A stretch of 64,000 nt of DNA, taken from contig JASANE010003748.1 in the NCBI GenBank assembly GCA_030248225.1, positions 16,973-80,972 of the forward strand. Direction: 5' to 3'. Of this stretch, positions 24,604 through 35,400 are shown in pieces (positions within the stretch are counted from its first letter, which is position 1; each line of letters begins with the position of its first letter). The translations under genes and the position numbers were made by a program. The DNA is from Trileptium ribeirensis. Taxonomy: Eukaryota > Nematoda > Enoplea > Enoplida > Thoracostomopsidae. The notes beneath the pieces are model-generated. The model was not told where the DNA came from and ran no database searches. It saw only the letters and a list, made by a program, of their open reading frames with translations.

Positions 24604-26601
24604 TTATTCAATATATTTCAAAAACTCTTTAGCTTTAATTTTCGAGCACTTTTCGCAAAAGAATGTTGTATCGTCTATAACACCTCCACAGTTTTCGTGC
24701 TGCCATTCAAAGCACCTCAGGCACTGCACCCAATCGTCACCCTTCTTATCTTTCCTGTAATCAGTTCCGCATCCCATGCAGATCCATCGCTTTCCAGATT
24801 TCTTGCGCGGTGAGTTACTTTTAAAACTTTTACGAGGTTTTACTACAGGGCAATAACTTTTCGCTGATGGGGCATACGACGCTGGTGGAAGAACTTTTGG
24901 GTTCATGTGGGGTGTTGGTGCTTTCATTCGGTCTAAAGCCTTTATTGCCTCTTTCCGGTTTGCATTGAAACGCGGAAGCAATGATGTAAATGAGCTCGCG
25001 CTAGGACGACTTGAGGTTGGTGTTTCTGATACGGCTTGTAACGGCGTCAGATTGTGCTCGCTGTCAGGATGATCCATATCTTCATTGTTTTCGCTGACGA
25101 CAGTTTCGATAGCCCCAATTCCGAGATATTCGGGCGAACCCATTTCATTCATAACGTGAACAACCGCTTGCTCAATGCTTAACTGTTCATCGTCAATTGC
25201 AGGTGATAGTCGCTCCATCGGACTGCTAATTGGAGATGATAGTTGCTCCGCCGGGCCGTCAATTGCAGGTGATAGTCGCTCCATCGGACCGCTAATTGGA
25301 GATGATTGTTGCTCCGCCGGGCCGTCAATCGCAGGTGATAGTCGCTCCACTGGACCGCTAATTGGAGATGATAGGTGCTCCGCCTGGCCGTCAATTGCAG
25401 ATCGCGCCAAGCCTTGATCTGTCGCGGTATTATATTGCGAAGCTTCATTATTTTCCAGTGCGCATAGTATGTTTTCGGAAATTGCAAAAGCACTATCCGG
25501 AATGCTGTCAAAACTGAAGGGACACAGTCCACACTTTTTGAACCCAGTTATTGCTCGGTCAGGTAAAGCAGTCTGCCGGTAAGCAGCCATAAATATTGGT
25601 CCGAATTCTTTCCTATCGATGACGCGACCAGGATTGGAAACCATGAAGCTGTTGCAGCGTGAATTCCAGTAGCTTTTGAAAGGCGAAAACACTGAAACGT
25701 CCAACGGTTGCAAATAATTCGACGTATGCGATGGCAGAGCAATTAATTCCACATTGTGTTTATCTGCAAGTTTTCGCACTTCTTCGCTGTTGTGGCTGGG
25801 ATGATTATCGGTAAACAGAACGGATCTCTGACCTTCCAGAATTGGCGGCCGGTGCGACAAAAAATTCTGAAACCATTCCACGAACAACTCGCGATCAATC
25901 CATCCTTTTTTAGAGCAGCGAACCTCCGTTCCTGGCGGCAAGTTTTTGCGATGCTCTTCAAAAATGCGAGAACCCTTATGTATGACGAACGGTGGGATGA
26001 ATTGTCCAGCGGCGTTGCAACAAAATACTATTGTAGTTGTTGAACCCCGTTCAGCTGACGTGACTGTCTGAACCAGTTTACTGCCTCGTTTGGCAACGAC
26101 CTTTACCCTACCGCTAGCCGGAACGACTTGCACTCCTGTTTCGTCGCAATTGAACATGCGACTAGGATCATCCAAAACTCCAAACGACTCCAGTAACCCT
26201 TTTAGTTCACCAAAGTATGCTTTAATGCGATTCTTCTCCATTCCAAGAGCCCGATTGCGAGATATATTTTCCGATGTGCGGACCGAGAGCTGAGGGTGAC
26301 GCTCTTTGAAACCGACCCACCAGTCCCAGCCAGCGCGCTTAGTTTTAGAATTAAAATTATTGGGTATTTTATTTTCCTCACAAAATTCATAAGCGAGCTT
26401 TTCGAACATTATCAATTGTCAATGGAAAACCTGCGTTTTGCCTTTTGATAATTTCCGATTCTAAATCATTTTCCTGGCCAAAAGAAAGTGTTGTTGGATG
26501 TCCGAGTGTGTATGACTTTGCACCTTGAATCCAGCGGTCGCGTAGTGTCATTCGGGGGACGGTGTGTTTTCTGGCAATTGCAGCTGATCCTCGATAGCTT
26601 C
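24604..26601 (-). pseudogene. pogo-like DDE transposase, exon 2 (frameshifted) with PHD finger
   Basis: The exon starts after acceptor 'ccactgctttttag'. The first about 67 codons finish the first helix-turn-helix (T-V-P-R-M-T-L-R-D-R-W) and enter a CENP-B-type second DNA-binding domain. At the A4 run in 26399-26402 one extra base throws the frame. The downstream frame then runs open for about 600 codons. In it, counting from 26415, are the second HTH (R-H-P-Q-L-S-V-R), then catalytic D91 (N-C-D-E-T-G), D203 (F-T-D-N-H-P-S-H) and D239 (Y-L-Q-P-L-D-V), a DD35D spacing typical of pogo. A 66-bp tandem repeat encodes a Ser/Pro-rich linker. A C4HC3 PHD finger (C-x2-C, C-x2-C, H-x2-C, C-x2-C) lies at the C-terminus. 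The stop codon overlaps an AATAAA. The frameshift could also be an assembly error. Confidence 0.88.
25191..25405 (-). repeat. 66-bp tandem repeat inside the transposase
   Basis: The word 'cgtcaatygcaggtgatag' recurs at 25191, 25257 and 25323, exactly 66 bp apart, with a partial fourth unit at 25389. Being a multiple of three, it encodes a 22-residue repeat of the form S-P-A-I-D-G-P-A-E-Q / S-S-P-I-S-G-P-M-E-R. It lies between the catalytic domain and the PHD finger. The units differ by a few substitutions. Confidence 0.9.
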
Positions 26602-27484
26602 CTAAAAAGCAGTGGAGAAAAGTAAATTACATAACGTATTTTGGTAGGACCCCTAAAGACCCATTGTGCCCAGCGGAACGGTACTTGGGATCTCGCTTCT
26701 GTATTCAAACATGTTACGCCAGATCACTGTAATACCTGGTTTAATGCCTGAAATACTGTAAAACGTTTTCCCAACTTCCGTTGGGCCTTAGTGCTCGAAA
26801 TTCTGTGAAAATTGTAAAAAATTACCAATTTTTGTGACTGGCAGTTAAGATAATTGGCCTGATCAAGCAGTATAGCGAAAATTCAAAAGCAAGCTTAAAA
26901 CAATGCAATATTTATCATTTGAATATTACAGTTTTACCGTTATGTTTACCTACATAAAGTACACGAACAAAAAAACAACAAAAACGCTTATCTTAAAGTA
27001 GCGATAAACTCTTAATCGATCACTCAAGTTTTTAGAAAAAGATCATTCGGTACATTGTCCTCATTATAATAAACGAGTATGTCGGGTTGATAAACCACAC
27101 ATGGGTCTATGCGGCACCGCATATATTTAACCGTGAAACTGCTGAGTCTCAGCAGACCTTCCTTTAAAAGCATCTAACCGAAACATACCTTTACATAGTA
27201 CATAAAGTCAGCTGTACCGTGATCGCGGTGAACCAGGCTCTAAGCAAACTAAACAGTGCCATGGCATTGCAGAAATAAACGCTATGACCAACGGACACTT
27301 CTGCTTTCACCGAATATTCGATCTGAAATTTGTATAGATTGGTTCATGAGGACGCAGTTTTTGCGACTGCTGTGACCTCTTGCACTGGGCAAAACGAGAT
27401 TCTAACTCGTAAACTAAGCATTATGAAACTCACCAACTTTCAGACATGATCCAACATAGGCATTATATACCTAATCAAACGTAC
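26602..27484 (-). other. Intron of the pogo-like transposase
   Basis: An 883-bp gap between donor 'GTACGTTTG' and acceptor 'ctgctttttag', phase 1 on both sides, which restores a single frame across the first helix-turn-helix. The boundaries are inferred from splice consensus and protein continuity only. Confidence 0.65.
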
Positions 27485-27698
27485 TTATTGCTTCCTCGCG
27501 ATCACCATGGAACTTCGTTAAATCCACAGCGGCATCAACGTCATCAAAAGCAGCTTGCATATTTTCTGGAGTCCACTGTTGCCTCTTTTTCACTTCCGTT
27601 GGTTTTTTTGGAGCTACATGTTTCAAGGTCTTTCTCGCTAGCGGTAGTCGTGTTGTTATTCTTTTATTCGCGCTCGCGACGAGTTTTATTCTGGCCAT
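27485..27698 (-). CDS. pogo-like transposase, exon 1
   Basis: Starts at an ATG (27698-27696) and encodes 71 codons plus one base: a Lys/Arg-rich N-terminus (M-A-R-I-K-L-V-A), then R-Q-Q-W-T-P-E-N-M-Q-A-A-F-D-D-V. The last stretch is the opening of a pipsqueak/CENP-B-type helix-turn-helix seen at the start of pogo and Tigger transposases. The frame continues into exon 2 as ...E-E-A-I-(R)-S-Y-R-G-S-A-A-I-A-R. An upstream open extension exists, but the ATG chosen fits the family start. Confidence 0.7.
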
Positions 27699-28745
27699 AA
27701 TGAAATTGTCTGAAAGGAAAAAGTTATAAATAACGTTATAAGTAGCCGGGTCGGGCGTTTTACATTCGACTGGAGCGGTAAGGCCCGTCTTAAAATTAGG
27801 TAAAATGAAACACAAAAATTTCTGAGTACCTATAGGGAATTTCACACTATTCCGCGTTGATTTATCGTGTTATTTTGATAGGCCCGTTTTTTGAAAGCCA
27901 GCGTGTTCAAAGTGCCGGACCAGACAATGACGCACATATGGGCAATTGGCATCCGCAAAACAGACACCATGCATATGGGACCTTAACTCTATAGGTCTTC
28001 ATTGTGTACGGCATCTTGTACCTATGGTTCCATGCGGGACATGGCGTATGTTATATGAATGCCGGTAGCCCATATGCGAATCATCCATAACCTAAGTGCA
28101 AATGTGTAGCACGCCGTTGAAGAACAGAAGTGTACCCCAAAACGAGTGACTATTCCTTTAGCTGCCATTCTGGTTCAATATCGCCGCTGAATTAAAAAAA
28201 TATTGTAGTTGAGATTAAACTATATGTGCCGATATTAAACACAGAAGTGACGGCAATCGCCGAGTCGGAGTGCCTATGTTTAACACTAGAATTTCGCTTG
28301 ACGGAAAACCCCCAACTAAGTGACGTAATTAACCGAGAATGCCGAAAATACCCTAAATTTTGGGATTTCGAAGATACCATGAAATTTCCATACATCAAAC
28401 GTAAAACTGTTCACACATTCCTGGAAAACGGTGTAGTTAATGTACGGTGTCCAATGTATGTGTAGTGAAAAAAGTAACAGAATAAAGCTTGTCAAAGCTT
28501 AATTCTCGACGTTTTCGCTTAGCATTAAAACGTAAAAAATAATCAAAATTTTAATAGAAGTTACGCAGCGTTAACAAACATAATACCAAAAAATAAATAC
28601 ACAACTTACAAAAATTTGGCGCACACCAATCTGTAGCGAAAAGAATGACGAATGCGATGATCTATCTTGAGCGGCTGAATTCACAACAGAATAATTTTAA
28701 CATTCTGAAAAGCTTAGATATGACGGCAATACCCGAGTGACGGAT
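27699..28745 (-). other. 5' non-coding part of the pogo-like element
   Basis: About 1 kb between the right TIR and the transposase start, presumably holding its promoter. It contains the extra TTGCCGTCA motif near 28248-28257. A 79-codon plus-strand open frame at 28226-28465 has no recognisable family. Confidence 0.5.
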
Positions 28746-28762
28746 TAGACGAGTTTACCCTA

Positions 28763-31700
28763 TTTCAGAAATATTCTGCTGGACGTACTGGCAGGACACA
28801 TAATTGAACAGTTGTTTTGGTCCGGACCGCTGCCACCTGTTTTAAATGACAGGCTAATCCGTTCACGGAAAAAAGTAAGCCATACAACTGCACTAGTGAG
28901 AATGCCAGAATAAAAACCGGATGCTGCGAAGCTAAAACCAAAATTGCTATTAACTCCCACTGCCACGACCTGAGCGAGACTCTGGCGGTGTACCAAAATT
29001 ATACAAGAAGGGCTTTCTATTTCCCTAAGTCAACTATCACAAATTTTAAACAGGAACAAAAGCTCAATTAAGCAGTATTCAAGATTCCTGACTATACGCC
29101 AATAAAAGAACAAAGCAATAAACCCCAACCAGGGACTAAGCTGTTCTTTTCCAAGGATATTAAGCCCTATAATTGCCTGCATCACATATTTTGCTGTAGA
29201 CATGTGAAGCAAAGGAGTGCAGTGACACTATATAAACTTGCAAAGAAGTAAATATTAAACTTAAAATTAAAAAAAAAAAGTGGATAAGCTATACCCTATA
29301 TGGCAAAAACTAGACGTAAATCTGTGCAGGAGTTACAGAGAAATGAAAATTAGTAAATTAACAAGAGTATCAATAAATTATTACACTATTTAAGTAAAGA
29401 AATACATTTACGCGACTGCGCTAGCAAATCGTTTGGTACTAAACTAAAACGCTCAGTGTATACTAAACAAAACCATTAGTCGTTTCACAGTAAATACTTT
29501 AACTTTTACTATATTAACCATAATAATTAGGTATACGCATAATTTTGAAAACAAAACAGCTTTATTGCGAACGCAACCCCACACATACTTCATATATATA
29601 TAGCATTCCTATGATTGGTAAAACCCATCGCAGCATTATATTATATATCATGAGTAATGAATAATTATTGAAACTATTTGTAACCCAAAGCCTGAAAAAT
29701 CAGAAAATCGATTCCACTGTCAAAATTAACATTTGGTGTCACAACTCCTATCGTTAACATCATTTAAATGAACTCCAATTAATCGCAGTCCGTGTCCGTG
29801 CAATTTCAAACTCAGTTTTCCCTGTTTAAATCTCCATTTTTCCTGTCTACAAAACGCAAAATTCCCTGCTTCATATTGATGCTTATGTACCCTAAAACAT
29901 AAAACCTGCTGTATTAAAATTACCTATATATTATACAGTGGTTATGCACAATAGAATATCCAAGTTAAATGAATTGCAAGTCGGAGCTCTAGTCTCTAGG
30001 ACCAGAGAAAATGACCAGACAACCGATTCTAAAAGGTCGCCATTCAGATGCTTTAAGATGTTTTACGCCAGCATTGTGATTTACTGCAACAATAATAAGG
30101 AATAAGTTTCCTGACACTAATAATTTCTCCATGTCAATTCTCTATTTTTACCTGTTTTCTCTGTTGCCGCAGGGACCCAGCACTAGTTCTATTTCATGCA
30201 TAATTAAATGTTTCCTCAAATTGTTCAGATATAAAATTCCACATCAATTTTGCCGCAACATTGTTTATGTAATTCATCATTAACTGATAATTTTCTACGA
30301 AGGCGCGACCGATGGTTTTCGACCTAGGTTTTCTACCCTCGTAAATATAACTTAGGGGTGTATGATCCTTAGGTTGGTAACCTACTCTTACGGACACCCA
30401 TGATATAATACATCCATAAAATATATATAATAATAAATGTTATGAAAATTCTTTATGAACAAAAGTTTTAGTATGAATAAATGTGTAAATACATAAAAGA
30501 GTACATTATATGTGTTCAGTTCCCATTTTTATCGTTAAATTTAATCAAAATGTCCGAAATTTTCAATTATAAACGCGAAATGTTTGCACAAAAGGATTGT
30601 AAATGAAACCTCGCACAACCATGACATTATATATTACAGGTAGCGCAATGTTTTAGAAGGCGATAAATCCCATTGGCAGTGTATTATAATAGTATATATC
30701 ATACATCTTACATGTTATACATTTTTTCTTACATCAGTACATGTTATACATTATTTCAACTTTACCTGACTAAAGCGCATAGTGTTTATTGGGATAGAGG
30801 ACGATGAAATTCATATAGCGAAAGTACTGCTACGGTTCGAAAGCAACGAAGCCCATCGCGTGTGCTTTCCAAATAAATTATGAATTCGAACAGTTCTGCA
30901 AATTATCACCTACATGCATGGATTCAGCTAACACTAGTTCTCTAAAAGAAATTGCTTTACCCAAAATCGAAACCGAATATACTCAAAATCTTAGGCGTTC
31001 GTAGATTACTTTCAATTTCGGGTCATCAATTTTTGACACAATATCGCTGAGTTAGTTTCTTTTAGTTAAATCTACCGATGCGGCGGTTTCTATGTATCTA
31101 ACTGCCACAAACACAACTGAAATGTATCTTAATTTTTAATTATCACAAAGGACAGGAAAAAAGTTAAGAAAAATACATTTAAAATATTATGATGCATAAC
31201 TAGCGACCGATTTATATTATGCAGATAAACCAAGAATATGCACATCGCAGACACATTACAATATTGTTATTAATTTATCCTCACCACCATGTATATTATA
31301 ATAAACTGTGGTTAAATATAAGACTAAAAATGATATTAAAGTGCACTAGGTATGATCACGTGCAGCACGTTCAACTACTCTTGGTCCCAGGCCCCTCAGA
31401 GCCATACACGGTGAAAGCACTATAAGTACATTTATACGGCTGTGACTACATTGGAGGATACGCGTTATGTGGTATGTGGCTTAAACATTTACCACAGCCA
31501 GCCAATCAATAAACTTACATAGCTAAAAACTGAGCCAAATCACTCTTAATATAACAACCACTGAAGCGCCTTTGGTTTGAGTCTTGATGTAACAGCAATC
31601 CTGGACAAGACAGAATGTGCAATCACAAAAGCGGCAGCGAATATTGTAAGATTGAATCCCAATAATAGACCATTATATTTGAGTACGGATTAACAGAAGA

Positions 31701-32305
31701 CAACCTCTGGGCCAGCACAAAGTTATGATTACGAGAACAAATTTTGAATACCGCTATTGAAAATAATAAATCCTTCTCATTCTCGCTTAAGCCATTGCTC
31801 CAACTCGTCTTGGCGATATTGAGCTACAACAGTACACTCAACTGTCTTGCTATTTTTAGACTAACCAAGTAATATAACCGGAGGGATAATAAAAAAATAA
31901 GAACTTATGAAAAATTTTCGGAAAATTCCGTTTCAATAGCGGCTAAGCAAAAATTTGACGTTAAGCGCTTGTCATAATAAGCGTTCAAATTATTATGAAG
32001 TATATACATAAATCATTTAATAAAGCTGCACGGATTCCTACTTTCTGTATGTAATAAGCTAATACCCAAAAACATAATAGCTTCCAAAAATATATAGCAT
32101 ATACGTAAGATATATAGGCAACTACTTAATATTAAATTAAATGTTATATATGTATATAATAAATTTAAACCCAATCTATGCCAAAAATTATAAAATAACA
32201 TGAAAACCCCTGACACCGCTTATAACTATTTTGACGACGTTTATATGTTGCTCCGTAAATACCGCCATTTGAAGGCAATTTTGTTTGACAATTTCTTCTT
32301 AATTT
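28763..32305. other. Region downstream of galectin A
   Basis: AT-rich DNA between the pogo-like element and the stop codon of galectin A. It presumably includes the galectin A 3' untranslated region; an ATTAAA on the minus strand at 32016-32021, about 290 bp after the stop, is a candidate poly(A) signal. I see no other gene or recognisable element. Confidence 0.4.
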
Positions 32306-32416
32306 TTACCAATGAATTCCCTGAATATCGACGTCTCCTTCGATGACCAGATTATCCGCTGATCCTGGCGGAAGACGATGGCGGAAGGTGCAGAACTCCT
32401 GACCGTCAACGTAAAC
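32306..32416 (-). CDS. Galectin A exon f: C-terminal end of CRD2 with stop
   Basis: Acceptor 'ttattctctag' is followed by 36 codons and TAA at 32308-32306. It reads V-Y-V-D-G-Q-E-F, F-R-H-R-L-P, N-L-V-I-E-G-D-V and ends I-Q-G-I-H-W. This is the F3-S2-F1 end of a galectin CRD, with the H-R-L and I-x-G-D-V hallmarks. The protein stops one or two residues after the last strand, as LEC-1-type proteins do. Confidence 0.95.
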   Translation of the reverse strand, partial: VYVDGQEFCTFRHRLPPGSADNLVIEGDVDIQGIHW

Positions 32417-35400
32417 CTAGAGAATAAGAATAAATATTCTGCAGCTGACAAAAAAGCATGTGGTGTAAAACATTTATATTTTGTCACACGAAGTCAAATA
32501 GAATTATAAATCGTATAAAAGAACATAAGTCATCAGAAAATAATTTAGCGTTTTCTGCTGTTTAGGCGAGCCAAATGACTGAAGAACCTGACGCGCATAT
32601 TTCGGGCCAAATGACTGAAGAACCTGACGCGGGATTGAAACCAAAATTAGGTTTTAGCCAAAATCAATGTACACTTGGGTTAATTTCACCGATTTCTGCA
32701 TCCCTACCAAGGATACAATGCATTGAAAATTCGGAATTCGCGTAACCCTTGTGCAAAGTTTACCCAACCTCCTCTAGACCGCTACATTCGTTTTGGTAGC
32801 TTTGTATTATTTTCAGTAGACTCGCAATTGATTTAACGGCTGTATAGCTGACAGGAGACCGGAATTAAGTTTTATCGCAGGGATCCCATATCCCCTTGGC
32901 CATCGTGTAAATGTCATCACTAGTGTTGTTGGGTAAGCCCTAAATCACACACCCATTAATATGATGAAAACAAATTTTGGACACGTTCTGTGCGCTGGTG
33001 CTACGCGCACACTATAATCGCTTTGATAAGAGAATTTAAGCGAAAGAAAATAAGAATAAGAGCAAAAAATTCTGGGGTGGCGGGGCGCTGTGCAATCGAA
33101 AAATTGTATTAAAGGGGGAGACAGCACATCTTGCAACCATTGTACGGTTATGTGCATGATGGCTACTATGAGTTTCTATATCCGTACATGCAAACCTATT
33201 TAACGAATAGGTGGATGGACCTGCATACGCGTAGCCCAGGCATATATCACTATATATACATAATTGATCAACGTGGAAAATTTTCGGACCGGGCCCCAGA
33301 CGCATTTCTAAATACATTCATGATTGACCAACTTGCTATTTTTCTGATGACCTATTTGGCAATCCCTCTTTTTCATATTCCTGCGGGGACGCGTATCCTC
33401 ATCCATTTGCGTCCATGCGCTTTGGTTTTTGACATTGGTTATAGTAGCGACATACAGAATACTTGCGAGTACTGTTTTTGCAACATGAAAACCTACATAT
33501 AATCCATGATGATGAAACTAGTTTTGCATCAGCCTAGTTGGCTGTCTCGATAAGCTAAATTTAAATGCTACAAAATACGATGATCCGAAACACCGTAACG
33601 CGGAAATAGGCAGGATGTGATTAACATACATTCGCAACTCCCGAGAACAAACTTTTAATAAAGAATTGACAATTATTTTATTATTTTATATTAAATAATG
33701 CAACTTATGATGTTATCGAGAAAAATAACGACCAACAAAATTTCTTGCAATATGTACACCTATTATATAAATATTTTAATATCCGGATGGCCCCTTACAC
33801 GCCAATATATAAAATTTGCTCATTCGTAAACAGCTCTGTTTATTTTGTGTACATTTATTATCAAACAAACAACTTATTATTATTATAACAACAACAAAAC
33901 AGATTCACCGTCTCATTGCTACGACGCTTAGTCATACAAAACATCGCCCAATCGATTCATTGCTATTTTTCACATTCTTATTATATATATATTATTATTA
34001 AACCATTGGAAATTGTGCAACAAACGATGCGCTGCAGAATAAATAACAAACAGAGCAAAACTCGAGAAATATGCAACCGAGTTAGATGACTGAGGAGAGT
34101 AACTAGTCTTGTTGTACCGGCTGGAAAAGCGGTGATTTTCGGTGCTACTGGAAGACCGGAATAGTGCAAAAAAATAGCTCACTAATACGCACCATTTTAT
34201 GGAACCATCATGAAAAGTCATGAAAGTGGCAATTTTTAAAAAACTTCACAAATTGAGTCTGGCGTAGGTTCCGGCGTTATGTTACTGTTGCCATGCACAC
34301 AAATAGTGTACATTCGCGTAACTTCGTTGCAGGCATATATTATCCTTCAGCATAAATTTTTTTCAAAAAGTGAGGTTCAAACTCCCGGGCCACCCCCACA
34401 TCATCTCCGTTTTTGGGGGGCACATGTATTATAAATCACCAGCAATTCCAGATTGGCCCCGAATTGAAAACGTCAGTAATTATTTTCGAGTTTGCAACCT
34501 AGAAGCTCACGTCACTTCTTGCCGCATTAATTTTGTTCAAGTGTGATTGGGCTCTGTGCACTTGTTTAATGTATTGTGCGGGAGCAGAAACGGCAAAAGT
34601 ACTCCCGTGCTCCGGCTGTCAGCGGGGCACTATATGCGACAGAGTAACATAGTAAAGGCTAAATGGGACGAGCGCTCCGCACATCGTGACAGCGCTCCGA
34701 GATTTGTGAATGTCCATTTGTTAAAGTGTTTTCGAAATTCGAGAACGCTGAAACTATTTGAACACAGCACTTTCTGTCGTGACGCAGTGCTGCATAAAAA
34801 TGTACCAATCGAATGTTGCAAGTATGGGTTGGCAGTATCGCACCCACGCATCATGAGCATCGTATTGTACATAAATTGTAGCACCAAATTCTCTAAAGTT
34901 CACCATTTGTATTTATGAATCAAAATGAGCACTCGTCTAGGGAAAACTTGTACAGTAGCCTAATAAGTGACGACCAAGATGTACTATCGATACCGCACGT
35001 CTAAGCTTCGCATTTTATACAGGATTAGACTAAGCCCAAGACTAAGTGGGGGCTGCCGCGCACCCGCTCTAAGCTGTCCTTTCCTCTAAACATATACACC
35101 ATTAATTGTGGATAAACAGACTTTCTCTACGTGATTTCGATTAGTGGATTATAAACATAACTAGTAACTCTACCGAGATTGCAGAACGTAGTGAAGCATA
35201 GGTACACCCACGCCTATGCCTTTTGCGTACACATGAAATCAGCTCTCGATAGCATTCGTCGATATGCTATATGTGGACATCACACAATACCAGCACAAGT
35301 TACAACAAAACTAACACCGGCAATGAATTTCCCATGCCCCAAAACCACCAGGTGTAACTTATCAGCCGCCCAGGACGTTAGAACAAATTTTTGAATTTTG

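Larger units (their letters stand above)
23651..28760 (-). mobile_element. pogo/Tigger-like DNA transposon (5.1 kb)
   Basis: Begins GGGTAAACTCGTCTA at 23651-23665 and ends with its exact reverse complement at 28746-28760. TA flanks both sides (23649-23650 and 28761-28762), the target duplication expected of Tc1/mariner/pogo elements. Just inside each end is a TTGCCG(T/G)CA motif: 23664-23675 on the left and, reversed, 28720-28731 on the right. A third copy lies at about 28248-28257. These are candidate transposase-binding sites. The transposase gene runs on the minus strand in two exons, 27485-27698 and 24604-26601. The element sits between galectins A and B. A one-base frameshift in the transposase suggests this copy is no longer autonomous. 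Confidence 0.88.

Noticed and set aside
25175..25417. 80-codon plus-strand repetitive frame
   Set aside because: Antisense shadow of the 66-bp repeat in the transposase.
33131..33502. 123-codon plus-strand open frame in the galectin A intron
   Set aside because: No family, no splice signals that I trust, and antisense to the gene.
34547..34918. 123-codon plus-strand open frame
   Set aside because: No motif. The overlapping minus-strand frames show this region is simply stop-poor.
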